Shown in pieces: positions 22,178 through 33,687 of a DNA stretch of 64,000 bases. The translations under genes and the position numbers were made by a program. The notes under the pieces were generated by a model, which made no database searches, had not been told where the DNA came from, and saw only the letters and a program-made list of their open reading frames with translations. Source of the stretch: Gnetum montanum (Eukaryota; Streptophyta; Gnetopsida; Gnetales; Gnetaceae). The stretch spans positions 124,370 to 188,369 of the forward strand of contig MNCI01010136.1 in NCBI GenBank assembly GCA_015680685.1, given 5' to 3'. Each line of letters opens with the position of its first letter. The stretch's first letter is position 1.

Positions 22178-22907
22178 NNNNNNNNNNNNNNNNNNNNNNN
22201 NNNNNNNNNNNNNNNNNNNNNNNNNNNNNNNNNNNNNNNNNNNNNNNNNNNNNNNNNNNNNNNNNNNNNNNNNNNNNNNNNNNNNNNNNNNNNNNNNNNN
22301 NNNNNNNNNNNNNNNNNNNNNNNNNNNNNNNNNNNNNNNNNNNNNNNNNNNNNNNNNNNNNNNNNNNNNNNNNNNNNNNNNNNNNNNNNNNNNNNNNNNN
22401 NNNNNNNNNNNNNNNNNNNNNNNNNNNNNNNNNNNNNNNNNNNNNNNNNNNNNNNNNNNNNNNNNNNNNNNNNNNNNNNNNNNNNNNNNNNNNNNNNNNN
22501 NNNNNNNNNNNNNNNNNNNNNNNNNNNNNNNNNNNNNNNNNNNNNNNNNNNNNNNNNNNNNNNNNNNNNNNNNNNNNNNNNNNNNNNNNNNNNNNNNNNN
22601 NNNNNNNNNNNNNNNNNNNNNNNNNNNNNNNNNNNNNNNNNNNNNNNNNNNNNNNNNNNNNNNNNNNNNNNNNNNNNNNNNNNNNNNNNNNNNNNNNNNN
22701 NNNNNNNNNNNNNNNNNNNNNNNNNNNNNNNNNNNNNNNNNNNNNNNNNNNNNNNNNNNNNNNNNNNNNNNNNNNNNNNNNNNNNNNNNNNNNNNNNNNN
22801 NNNNNNNNNNNNNNNNNNNNNNNNNNNNNNNNNNNNNNNNNNNNNNNNNNNNNNNNNNNNNNNNNNNNNNNNNNNNNNNNNNNNNNNNNNNNNNNNNNNN
22901 NNNNNNN
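22178..22907. other. assembly gap (730 N)
   Basis: A run of N inside pol of E1. By position it should hide the second half of the reverse transcriptase and the RNase H domain. Open frames crossing it are artefacts. Confidence 0.99.
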
Positions 22908-23330
22908 AAACATTGTGGGGGCATTGCACAAGCCAAACAACATCTGTTTGTATGCAAACATTCCCTAAGGACTAGTGAACATAGTCTTGGCTTAGTCTTC
23001 TAGGGCTATTTGTATTTGGTTATATCTGCTATATCCATTCAGAAAACTATAATAGCGATGCCCTGCGATGGTGTCTAAGACTTGGTCAACAAATGTCAAC
23101 GGAAAGTGATCTTTGAATGTTGCCATATTTAGTAGCTTGAAATTTATGCACACCCTCCATTTGCCTTCCTTTTTAGGCATAATAATTAAGGGGCTAACCC
23201 ATTCACTATCAGCAATGGGGTATATGAACCCAACCTTGAGAAGCTGTTTGATTTCTTCCTTAACTACTTGCTTCAACTTAGGGTTCAATCGCCTTTGTGG
23301 TTGTCTTCAAGGCTTCATGGAGGGGTTAGT
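22908..23330 (-). pseudogene. E1 pol: reverse transcriptase N-terminal half
   Basis: KQLLKVGFIYPIADSEWVSP, then IIMPKKEGKWRVCINFKLLN, FKDHFPLTFVDQVLDTIAG and YSFLNGYSRYNQIQI, followed after a stop by MLFGLCNAPTMF. This is RT fingers and early palm. The first catalytic Asp of the usual FLDGYSGY motif has become Asn. It stops at the N gap, so the FMDD box cannot be seen. Confidence 0.85.
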
Positions 23331-23711
23331 GTAAATTCTATGTTGGCATATCCTAGGATCTATTCCAATTAATTTGAGATATGACCAAGTGAAGGCTTCT
23401 GACCATTTATTTATTACCTTTAGCAGTTCTTCTTTCTATTGAAGAGCAAGCTTAACGTTGATAATTACCAATTTTTCATTTTTAAGGAATGTGTATTCCA
23501 TACCGATGGGCAATGGTTTCAACTCGAGAGGCTCCTATTTAAATTTCTTAGGCATTTCCAACTTCCCCTAGTTGATATTTTCAAGGTTAAGACTTGGAAC
23601 TTGGTGGTGGACTTGCTCTAATGAGTCTATGCTATTGATGGAAGCACAAATCAAACCCTCAGTTGGTTCCATGCATATGAGTGAACTTCTTTCTTGATCA
23701 GTTGTCAACCA

Positions 23712-24500
23712 CTAGGTGTCTTCCTTTTGTGTGGCTGCTACATACAGACATCTTTGTATGTTAATCACTCGTGCACACTGATTGCATGCAGGCAATGCTA
23801 AACTTTGCACAAACCATGACCTCTGCCCGCAATTACACCTTGTGTCACTATATGTGATGCATGAAACTTTCTTCTTCTTGATCTTTCTAAATGTATTTTC
23901 CTTTGATATTTCCAAGGAAAGATCGTGGATTCCTAGGCATGCGTCAATGGTGCTTAGCCATGCTCTTCCCATTATGATTGGGAAGTCCCCCTTACCATTG
24001 TTTACCTGAATCACTAGGAAGTCAGCTGGGTACGACCACCCATAAATAGTGGTAACAATGTCTTCCACTAGTCCCAATGGGATAGTGATGGACTAGTCAG
24101 CCAACTTTAGACGGATGTTGCTCTTTTTCAATGGAGGTAGGTTCTAGGCCTTGTACATTTCTTGAGAAATCAAGTTGACATCGGAACCTAAATCCAAAAG
24201 AGCCTTTCACAACACATTTCCAGCGATTTGTAAGTATATCATAGGACTCCTAGGATTAGAGAATTTCTTGAAAAGGTGGCCAACTTTGATCCAATCGGTG
24301 ACAGCATGTGTTAACATGACTGTATGTGTTGAGTGCGGTGATTGGGTTGAAGGGGGCTCCGAAGTTTTGATTGATACTGAGGCGTCTAAGGAATCAACTG
24401 CTTGTGATTGTAAGGGCTTGGTTGAACTGTTGGTTCTAAAGAAAGGTCTTTTCTTCATGTGGTTGTTGGAACAAACAGCAAGTTGAGAGTTAACAGCTCT
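23712..24500 (-). pseudogene. E1 protease region
   Basis: The retropepsin-like module after gag: LLDLGSDVNLISQEMYKA with the catalytic Asp in a DLG context, the flap region, then IPLGLVEDIVTTIYGWSYP, FLVIQVNNGKGDFPIIMGRAW and a Cys-rich segment (SCITYSDTRCNCG) before the RT. The same order is found in A, C and D. Stops are present upstream. Confidence 0.8.
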
Positions 24501-24509
24501 CATGGAATT

Positions 24510-26896
24510 ACGTTGCTACGACTGGGTAGGGATTTCACCTTGCGTCATGGGAGCAGGTGGTAGTGGAGCTATTGGTGGAAGAGATGTGGCCGGATGAAAA
24601 GGATGATATGCTTATGGAATATCACCTCTAGAAGAAGGAGTCCCATAATACTCACGGGCTTAGTAGTGAGGTTGAGGACTAACATGACCAGTAGAGTCAC
24701 GTGGGGAGATTAGCTACTGCACGTAATATCTATATGGGTTAGGTTGTCGGTAAGGATACTATTGCCTTAGTGGTGGCATTCCCCATGATTGTGGGTGCTA
24801 TCATCGTTGATATTGCTCAATCAATTGTGGTGGAGTTTCATTGGGATAATGTGTTAAGGGTTGGTGGAACTGCCTTGGGTGACCTTGAGGATAAGGTAAC
24901 CTTTGGGGTGTTTGCCTTTTGTTTAATCATGGGTTGAGTGCATACACCCTAGACTCCTACAGATGTGAGATTATAGGGCAACATCCCTTAGGATGGTCAT
25001 ATTGACATATCTCACATCCACTATCATTGTTTATTTCTGAATCCACAACCTCTTTAATGATGGTAACTTTGCCCTTACCCTTGCTACGTGCATGTTCAGC
25101 CTCTTTCTGTTTTCTTTTCTCACTACCTTATTCTCTAGACTCCTCTGCTATTTTAAGAACAATTTGAAATCTATTGTCTAGGGAATCCAACATTTGATCT
25201 ATCTTTGCCAAAACTTCTGATGTCATCTTTTGGATAGGGAAATTTTTCCTATTCACCATCTCTTCGAGTGGTGACTCTTCTTCATCCTCACAAAATCTTA
25301 CTTCCGTCTTCCAGAGGGAAGAATCTCAGTTATACTCTTTCACACTTTCTCTCTTCTGTAGCTCACCTTCTTCCTTAGCAACTTGCTCTAATAGCCTTTG
25401 AATTTGATGGGACCTAAGCTTGGATCGTCTCCCTTGGGCATAGGTCCCAAGGGTTCTTCTCGTTTCATGCCTAAGCCCATCCATGAAATGGGGCAGTTGA
25501 TCCCTTTGCAAATAACCATGGCCAAGACAACGATGTAACAGTGCATAGTGTTAGCCCATGGCAGCATCCAAGGGTTCATGTCCTCCTTGTTTCTAGCCTT
25601 GGATTTACTTTTGCAAGTTAGACACTTGGGAGTACGTTTAGTACTTGTCATTAAATAGTTCTAACATAGTACTCCACCTACAAATGGATTCTAGTTCTAA
25701 AGACTAGTACCAGCTTTCTGCTTCTTTAACTAATGTTTGTGGGAACAACTTAAGTTTTTTCCATTCATTCTCTATGTTCTGTAAGGCACACGCATCATGG
25801 AATGCTTGTAAATGATTCTAAGGATCAACATTGTATCCCCCTTCAAATTGTGGGATGTTGTTCATATCTAATCTCTTGATCCTACTATCTTTTTGATGCC
25901 TTGTTGAAATGCTAATAGCCTCAGTTATGTCCAACATACTTCGAGTAGCGAGGAGGGGTTCATCATGATCATCTCGTCCATGGCATGTATGATGCCTATG
26001 TTGTTCCCTACTCTCCCTTCTTCTATGTCATGANGTATGATGCCTACGTTGTTCCCTACTCTCCCTTCTTCTATGTCATGACTCTCTAGAGTGCCCTCAT
26101 CCCCTTTCCTGGCTATTTTGTCTATGACTTCCACTTTTCCTACCTTTATCCCCATGGTCTTTTTCTTTATGACCTCCAGATATTGAAGGAGAGGGTGAAG
26201 AAGATGATGAAGGTGAAGAAGAAGGAGAACCATCACCATGACAATGTCTGCTACCTTCTCTTCTATGGTCTTAGCCCTGATTGTGATTGTGATCACAATG
26301 TCCACCTTTATCATGAGTTCGTGTGACTTTTTTGGACCCTTTGTGCCCGTGGGTATCAGAACCTAGGTTATGAATGGTGGAATGAAGGTTCTAATACACA
26401 ACCCCTTGGCCAAAGTCAAGGGGAGGAAAATCGTTGTGTGGGCAACTGCCTAAGGTAGGTTCACCACCCTCATTTTCGCTTAAGACATGTGGGGGGCATC
26501 CTAGGACCACTTACCCTTCAAAGACTTATGATGTCTCTCCTATTGCAAGTCCCTTTGATGTTGTGCCTCTGTGGGACGTTATTCTCTCGAGTCATGGTCT
26601 TGCACAACGTATTCTGCGTGTAAGTGCAGCATGCCAATTCATGTAAGAGCGCAAAGAAGCATGCTTGGAACTAAACGATTAATAGGTAACACTATGTTAC
26701 CCTCTAAGTCTCGCCAACATAGTTGTTCATCTTGATGGAGGATAAAGGTAAAGTCTGGTATATACTCATCAAGATGAATATATACCACTCAAACTTGTTG
26801 AGGGACTAGCAGATCAACGTCATGTGTATTACGTCGTCAATTATTTCCTGTTTTAGACCTAGGCTGTGAGGTGCTTTCGTATGAAGAAGGAGGCAT
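24510..26896 (-). pseudogene. E1 gag
   Basis: The start is taken as the ATG at 26896. Order: a short Ser/Pro head, VVYIHLDEYIPDFTF.., an acidic and His/Arg/Ser-rich linker, the gag core with LDMNNIPQFEGGYN.., a structural core ending near 25.3 kb, a shortened zinc knuckle CEICQYDHPKGCC near 25000, and a Pro/Gln-rich end. A 53-bp duplication joined by a single N lies at about 25981-26087. Many Gln and Arg codons are now stops. Confidence 0.82.
25981..26087. repeat. 53-bp duplication in E1 gag, containing one N
   Basis: A stretch containing GATGCCTA(T/C)GTTGTTCC is present twice, joined by a single ambiguous base at 26034. It may be a real duplication or an assembly join. Confidence 0.8.
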
Positions 26897-26991
26897 ACTT
26901 GTCTGTTCAGTGTGCAATGTATTCTTGTTTATTATTTTCTCAATCAACCCTAAGGGTTTGTTCCAACGATGTGAATGATTTCCTAAGTTCT

Positions 26992-27872
26992 ATTGTATGG
27001 TTAAGTAAACTTGAGGCATATGATTTTTATAACTTTTATGTTTTTATGTCCTGCGCTAGTAGGGAAGGAGAGAGGTAACTAAGTGACTAATTTCACTTAC
27101 CTACTCATTAACTAAGTTCTAACTAATCCTAACACTAGTATCCATTCCCACTTTCCATACACATTATGAACTAGTGCAACACTGCTAGGATTACCAAACG
27201 CTAATCGTTACTGGGTTACCAAGCATTACACGCATGCTCGAAGTGGTCGTGCTTGTGTAATTTAATGATTTACTTAATTGATCAAAAGGAATTACTGTGC
27301 TAATAACAAAAATGTAAAGTGCATAAAATAAAATAAAATAAATGCATAAGAAAGTAAAATAAAAGAAGTGCATAAGAAAACAAATCTCGAATGCTATAAG
27401 GATGAATCAAAGAGCTCGTCTTTATTGTTGTACGCAAGGTGTGCTCAGGTACACAATGCTCGAATAAAGATCTATCCACACTTAGACCTCTTGCTGCAGG
27501 CACTTGGAAAATACTCTAACTTTTGAACAGACTACAAGAGTTTCACTACTTGACTGCTAAAAGACTTCTTTCCAATTATGCGCCTAGGCACTGTATTTAT
27601 AAGCTTGGGAGCAACTACTCTAATAATTAGAGTAACCGCTCTAATAATTAGAATAATTGCTAAAGTAACTGCTAAAGTAACCACTCTAATAATTAGAATA
27701 ACTACTAGAGTAACTGTTAGAGTAACCACTCTAATAATTAGAGTAACTGCTATAGTAACTGCTAAAGTAACCATTCTAATAATTAGAGTAATTACTAGAG
27801 TAACTGCTAGAGTAACCACTTTAATAATTAGAATAACTACTAGAGTAACCACTAGAGTAACTGCTCTCATCA
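26992..27872 (-). repeat. E1 5' LTR, truncated
   Basis: It matches the E1 left LTR from ATTGTATGGTTAAG onward and ends CTCTCATCA at 27872. The end next to gag (about 155 bp) and the primer-binding site are deleted, with gag leader sequence joined directly to mid-LTR at about 26991. It carries its own set of CTAATAATTAG repeats (27612-27866) upstream of the TATA box. Confidence 0.88.
27612..27866 (-). repeat. 33-bp-type tandem repeats in the E1 5' LTR
   Basis: Six copies of CTAATAATTAG (one with a base change) with interspersed GTAAC(T/C)GCTA blocks. The order of unit variants differs from that in the left LTR, so the arrays have changed independently. Confidence 0.9.
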
Positions 27873-28331
27873 GGTTTCTAGGGGTTTTACCTTCTGGTTG
27901 CTTATAAATATTAATGTAATTCACCATTGTTGAGGAAAAAGAGAGCATAACCTTAACCATGAACAAGAGAGAAAGCTTGTGACAGTTGAGGAAGGAGAGC
28001 TTGTGCAAGGAAGTTGAGTGAAAGGCAAGGGAGAGCACTTCAGATAGGTTAGGAGAATCTCTTATAAGTGTCATGTCTTGAACTTGGGCTCCACTGTAAG
28101 TAATTAAGGATTAAGAGAGGACAAGTGTGACCTCAAAGATCCTTGGGAGAGTTGTGAGTTGAGGTTGGCTCCTCATCTTTAATGTATTTTCTATGTATTT
28201 TTATAATTCTCTTAATATAAGGAAGATTTTCTTTATTTTATTGTGTTATTCTTATTTTCTAAGCTAGATCTGCTTGGAAGTTATGGATTGGGTCCTATTG
28301 GGATCTATCAAGGTGAAAACCACCTGCACCA
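27873..28331 (+). repeat. F 5' LTR (3' half only)
   Basis: It matches 30633-31090 of the F 3' LTR, with TATA box TATAAATA at 27903 and the end CACCTGCACCA. The corresponding first 490 bp or so are absent, cut at the end of the E1 LTR. Confidence 0.88.
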
Positions 28332-28334
28332 GAT

Positions 28335-28352
28335 TGGTGTTAGAGTGAAGGT
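28335..28352 (+). promoter_or_regulatory. F primer-binding site (tRNA-Met type, decayed)
   Basis: TGGTGTTAGAGTGAAGG, just after the 5' LTR, resembles the plant initiator-Met primer site TGGTATCAGAGC. This differs from the tRNA-Asp type used by the neighbouring elements. Confidence 0.65.
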
Positions 28353-28464
28353 TTAGAGGTTTCCACACTGTTATGTTGAAGCTTGGTATTTTCTTTGAAT
28401 GAAAGGAACATTTTTGTGGATATTTATATATTTTCTTTTGAATATCATTCTTGTTTCTTTAGGT

Positions 28465-29844
28465 ATGGCTTCAAAGAAGGAGACATATTAATAGCTTAGA
28501 CAATAGCTTCAAGAGTTTAAGGACTCCTTTAAAGCTTTTGTGATTGAAATGCAATAAGTTCTTCCCAAAGTAAAGGTTCACAAGCACCAAAAATTTGTAG
28601 AAACTTTAGAAAGTGATATGGAGAAATTCAAGACTAACATGGGAAATATTTTAAGGAGAATTAATAAAATATCTTCTAGCCATTTAGGAGGAAAGGAAGA
28701 TGAATGATCTGATGAAGTAGAGATCAATGAGAAAAGGAGTTCTCAAGTATCTCTTATTGAGCGAAGGAGAACTCAATGCTCAAGGGTTTCAAGGAAGGGA
28801 ACCAAGAGCTTCATAAAAGGGACTAAGATATCTTCAAAGTCCAAGATGGTATATGTTGCTAATCAAGGAGAGGTCCTACCTCATGAGTCATGGAAGGTAA
28901 AGGATCAAAGCTAAGAGAGTGGCAAACATCAAGGGACTTCTTCAAGGAGGATCAAGGGTAGCACTATAAGGTATGATACTCATTATTTTTGCAATTTTTC
29001 TATACCTTGTGGTAAGGGAAAGAAGATTCTAAGTCAAGTTGAGACTATCTCATTGGAGAGAGGTGAGTCTTCTAGCCAAGGTATGTGGAAGAATGATTGC
29101 TTTGATGATGTTTTTGATGCATCTGATGTTAACACTATGGAGGAAAGTTTACCTTTTGAGTTGGTACCTCCAAAGTGGGATGAAGAGCTTGTTGATGATT
29201 CCTTTAAAGGGAAGAAGCCATTGGAATTGAGAACTCCTATTTGGGATCTTGAACTTTCAAGTTTTAATGAGATTGGACAATCACATATTGAAGATCAAGT
29301 TGAACCAAAGATGAATGGAAGAAGTTATGGAAAGGTAAGTAATAGTAAGCTTGACCTTGTTGATGGTAGTAATGTCTCTCATGTTGGGGCTAGTGTGATG
29401 GATGCTAGTCTTTTACTTCAGCTTGGTAGTGGTTTGTTCAATGGTAATGATAAGTAGCATGATCATTGTGGTGATTGTGATGGGATTGAGAATCATGTTG
29501 TGTCTTTTGATGCCATTGTTAGTGAGAGGAAGACTAATAATGGTAATTTGCTTAATGATGATAGCAATTGGAATAGTCATTGTGATAAGGTCATTATTGA
29601 TGTAAGTGAAGACATTAATAATAATACAATTTTCTAGAATTTGTAGATGCTTGTTATTGATTATAGCAATGATAAATGTTTGAAGTGTGTTGATGGATTT
29701 GATTGTCTTGGTTATAAAATGGAATTTTAGCATGAAGGTAATCTACATGGTAATGATGAAAGGAAGCTAAATGGTAGTCTTCCAAACACCAAGAAGAAGA
29801 AGGTAAAGAAGTGTAAAAAAAGCAAAGAATGGATGTTGGATTAA
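28465..29844 (+). pseudogene. unknown protein of element F (460 codons, single frame with stops)
   Basis: From ATGGCTTCAAAGAAG to a final stop the reading frame is kept for 460 codons with about ten in-frame stops and no frameshift, so selection held it before it died. The N-terminal part (about 1-85) is Lys/Glu/Phe-rich and may be helical (LQEFKDSFKAFVIEM, then FVETLESDMEKFKTNMGNIL). The middle has VPPKWDEELVDD and LRTPIWDLELSSF, and the end is very lysine-rich (KKKKVKKCKKSKEW). No RT, protease, integrase or zinc-knuckle motif is seen. By position it is gag-like. The function is not known. Confidence 0.6.
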
Positions 29845-30123
29845 GAAAACCTAATCCTTTTTCTTTTTCTTTTTCTTTATTTATTATAAGTTTGGGTCAT
29901 CATTGGGATGTAAGGAAAGCATTTTGAGGAGATTATCAGATGAAGGAAGCATGGTGGGGCATGAGGACAAGCCCTCATGAGCAAGGGAAGGTCAAAACCA
30001 AAACCTCCAATGATATTTATTCTCATGTTTGTAATGCATTGAGTCATGATTATTGTAATGGCCTTGAGTCATGGGGCCATGTTTCCCTTCCATCTTGTGA
30101 AAGGTCATGAAGTATGACATTTT
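29845..30123 (+). other. F 3' noncoding region
   Basis: Between the F frame and its polypurine tract. It contains a T-rich run and no recognised coding sequence. Confidence 0.6.
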
Positions 30124-30141
30124 AAAAGGTGGGAGAGCTAG
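30124..30141 (+). promoter_or_regulatory. F polypurine tract
   Basis: AAAAGGTGGGAGAGCTAG directly before the 3' LTR start TGTAAGGACACC is a typical plus-strand primer site. Confidence 0.75.
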
Positions 30142-31090
30142 TGTAAGGACACCTCTTCTAATCCACTTGTTCTACCCTACATGTTATGTGTCTTTTTGTG
30201 TTGATTTTGTTGAGGATGATTCTAGGATGTTTAAGCATGTTTTAGAATGTTTTTGATTCATTTTGATGAGTTTAGAAGGTTTTAGGGACTATGTGGACTT
30301 GTTAAGAGGCATCTAGAGGCTCCCGATATCAAAAGAAGCACTTTTATTTTTAGCACCTTTAGAAGAGATGTCTTCCCAGAAAGATAGATGTCTTCCTAGA
30401 GACGTGTACCAAAAATAGTAGACGTCTCTCTTGAAAGTCGGGCTTTCATAGTAAATGTCCTAGCAAAGCTAAAGACAACCTAGATGCATGAGGAAACTTC
30501 CAAAAATGCTCATTGCAATTCGGGAAACAACCAAGAAAAGATGGAAACATCCAAAGAAAGATGGAAATGACCAGGGAGAAGGTGAGAAGACTTGGGAAAC
30601 ATCTAAAGAACTTCAAGTTGAGTTGAGGAAAGATTTCTAGGGTTTTTACCTTCTGGTTGCTTATAAATATTAATGCAATTCACCATTGTTGAGGGAAGAG
30701 GGAGTATAACCTTGACCATGAGTAGGAGCAAAAGCTTGTGAGAGTTGAGGGAGGAGAGCTTATGCAAGGAAGTTGAGTGAAAGGCAAGGGAGAGCACTTG
30801 AGACAGGTTAGGAGAATCTCTTATAAGTGTCTTGTCTTAAGCTTGGGCTCCATTGTGAGCAATTGAGGATTAAGAGAGGACAAGTGTGGCCTCTAAGATC
30901 CTTGGGAGAGTTGTGAGTTGAGGTTGGCTCCTCATCTTTGATGTATTTTCTATGTATTTTTAGAATTCTCTTAATATAATGGAGATTTTCTCTATTTTAT
31001 TGTGTTATTCTTATTTTCTAAGCTAGATTTGCTTAGAAGTTGTGAATTGGATCCTATTCAGGTCTATCAAGGTGCAAACCCCCTATACCA
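30142..31090 (+). repeat. F 3' LTR (949 bp)
   Basis: It begins TGTAAGGACACCTC, has a TATA box (TATAAATA at 30662) and ends CCCTATACCA. Its second half aligns with 27873-28331. Confidence 0.85.
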
Positions 31091-32360
31091 GTCATACAAA
31101 TATGAATAGTCCACACTACTGTACATGAAAATATACATCAACTAGTCCTCATAGTTTTTCCCCTTCTATGCTCTCTCTCTTAGTGCTCATCTGCATCCCT
31201 ATGGCTTCCACCTGTAACCAAACAAAGTCATTATAAAGCTGAGTTGAAAGCCTTCATACTTTCCCTGCTAGATAATTAACAAATGCTGCAATGGAGAAGA
31301 GGAATGGGGTACAAGGCAACCTACATCAACTGTTAATATTGTGCATGCTCAAGCAACACATGTACATACCATATCACACATAACACTAGCATAATCATTG
31401 CTAAAGAGAATGCATGGCTATCATACAATTACAAATATAATCACTATCACACATAATCAATCATATATCTATTACACCACTCCACAGGCATCTTCACTAT
31501 GATGCCCATGTTATCATACCCACTTCATCATATGAAATAACACATGAACCACACAATCATAAATTAATCATAAGATATATTATTAACATTACGACTCATA
31601 AACTAATACCATTATATACACAATCCATATGGTCATTAGCATATCTACACTCAATATAGCATGTGAAATATTGTCATGAGTACTCATAATTAATCACTTG
31701 CCTATAGGTATTTTATTAGTCTTTTATTTACCCTAGTAGTGCTAGGGTCCATCAACTTATGACCCACAAGCACTAGTCTTTTGGAGAACTGGTTATAAGG
31801 ACAAGCACACCTATGCCACATACCAACAATAGGGATGAACATACCTATGCTCTCCCACTCTTAGGATGAGGCCTAAGACAAGAGCCTCATTGATGCATTA
31901 CAGTGGGGGTCAATCCATAACTACCTTCAAGGTACCTCATCACTAACAGGTCCACATCCTTAGGCTATCACCACTGAATGACTATTACAAGCATTGTTGC
32001 AAAAACATGTACAATTCTAGGCTAGCTTAAGCCAACACATGCCATAAGTACTACACATCCAAAAAAAAAAAAAAAACATGACATGATCACATATATTCAC
32101 ATCTAATAGTCACATTCATTTCATGAAAATAATACCAAAACTTAACAAAACAAAATTTTGCACTACAATCATATTTCATAAACTACATATAATTTAGTAA
32201 AAATGACCACCATTGTAACCTCCAAGATGATATATACCCAAAGAGAAAACCAAATCCAAAATTAGAAAGTACTTCTCAACATGATCCTAATTACACTAAT
32301 TTCACCTAAATTAGACTTTTGGAAGCAAAGTTATGTGCTAATAAAAATAGTTTATGTCAC
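31091..32360. other. unclassified AT-rich sequence between F and B
   Basis: 1.27 kb with no open frame of note. A 15-A run lies near 32059. Copies of CACATAA and TCATA phrases suggest old repeat material, but no family could be named. Confidence 0.5.
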
Positions 32361-33200
32361 TGATGCGATATTGTAGCTTTGCTTACATCATCGTAGACAC
32401 GACTTACTGGGTCCTGTTCTCCACTATAAATACCAATCTATTATCACATTAAAGGGATAACATTTCATTCAACCCTTAGCAAAATTCTTGAAGTTTCTTT
32501 TTGTGAGTTACACTTAGAGTTAGAGTTAGAAGTGAATGCATGCAGTATGTTAACTAACAGTAGTACAAAGTATTTATTCAAGTGGATTGTACCTAGACAT
32601 AATTCATGATGGACAATAAAGATCAAGATTATTTCTTGCCATTGCAGCATCTCGCTTAGTTTACTTTTATTTACTAATATGTTTACGTTGATTAAGTTCT
32701 TTACATTTTTAAAGGACTTTACTTTTTCAATATTCATTAGTAAGGTGAAATAAGTACAATTGGTTTTGAGCGTTAAGTATAATCGTTTTGTAACCTAGCA
32801 ATGACTTCACTTGATTCACTCAACAGTAAATTCACTCGGTAATCCCAGTGATAGTTACTAGAGGCCAGGGCATGTACGACAAGCCAGGAATTGATGCTTC
32901 TTTCCATAGGCTAGGATAGATCTGCATTTTTGTTATCACTTATATTTAGACTTTATTTTCATTTTCATTATGAAAACACTTAGGATTAATTTGAACCCAC
33001 AACATCATGATATCATATACCTCACTAAGAGTTAAACCATACTACTTGCACTTCACTAACTCAATGTGAAAAGATAACGATCATGAACCAACCATCAACC
33101 ACTAGCATACTTACATTGTCCATCCATGGATTATAATCTAGTCGCATGTGAATGCTTGTAACTTGTATGGTGGAGTGTTGGAATACCCAATTACTCATCA
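32361..33200 (+). repeat. B 5' LTR
   Basis: TGATGCGATATTG at the start, TATA box TATAAATA at 32425, and the end TTACTCATCA followed by the primer site. It is roughly three-quarters identical to the LTR at 43.2-44.05 kb, judged by eye. Confidence 0.82.
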
Positions 33201-33201
33201 T

Positions 33202-33219
33202 TGGCATCGTTTCCAAGGA
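33202..33219 (+). promoter_or_regulatory. B primer-binding site (tRNA-Asp type)
   Basis: TGGCATCGTTTCCAAGGA is two bases after the LTR. It matches the tRNA-Asp complement TGGCGCCGTTGCCGGGGA at 13 of 18 positions. Confidence 0.75.
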
Positions 33220-33353
33220 TGCATCAATGTTTTCTTAGTAGCAGATTTTATAAGAGTTTGTTGTATTAAGAATTATAAATTCTATCTTTCACACTTGAAT
33301 CAATTCTTTTAACACACACATACACACATAATTAAAAATGTAAAAAACATAAC

Positions 33354-33687
33354 ATGGCTTCTACACTTAAGTAGAAATCACCACCTGCTAATGGATTCAA
33401 CAAGAGTCATGACCAAAACTATAACGAAGAAGACTAGAGTGTGCTCATACAAACTAGAATCTCCTACACTTACATTGATTCATATTATCTTGATTTCACA
33501 TTTGTGTTTCATCAAGATGAATAACTAAGGTGGAGGAATTTATAGGGTAACATTATTTTGCCTCCAAAATATTTTGCATTGCCAATGCTACAAGAAAGCT
33601 TTGTAAGGTCAAACCTTGATCACATATACGAAGGGTACCACATCACAAAGTATATGACCAAGCCATACCAACCAATGGAAGCTTGAG
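33354..33687 (+). pseudogene. B gag N-terminal part
   Basis: Starts ATGGCTTC. Translation gives YYLDFTFVFHQDE and LRWRNL.GNIILPPK, the same gag N-terminal region as in A (there written DFTFVFHQDEQLRWRDLEGN). It is cut by the insertion of element A and continues at 40771. Confidence 0.8.

Larger units (their letters stand above)
17916..27872 (-). mobile_element. Athila-type LTR retrotransposon E1
   Basis: A minus-strand Ty3/gypsy element in the order 5' LTR (right), gag, protease, RT, [gap], integrase, 3' noncoding, 3' LTR (left). The gag, protease, integrase and C-terminal sequences are the same type as in A, C and D. Internal coding has many stops. The 5' LTR lacks its last 155 bp or so together with the primer-binding site. 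The 5-bp flanks (AAGTT and GGTTT) do not match, so at least one side was rearranged after insertion. It abuts element F on the right. Confidence 0.88.
27873..31090 (+). mobile_element. LTR element F, non-autonomous, 5' LTR truncated
   Basis: A plus-strand element unrelated to the Athila group: partial 5' LTR (27873-28331), primer site, one degraded 460-codon frame, polypurine tract, complete 3' LTR (30142-31090). The two LTRs are roughly 90% alike over their shared part. There is no RT, RNase H or integrase between them, only about 1.8 kb in all besides the primer site. The first half of the 5' LTR is missing where E1 begins. Confidence 0.85.

Noticed and set aside
21961-23003. Frames of 260-320 codons around 22-23 kb
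   Set aside because: They are mostly N bases from the assembly gap.
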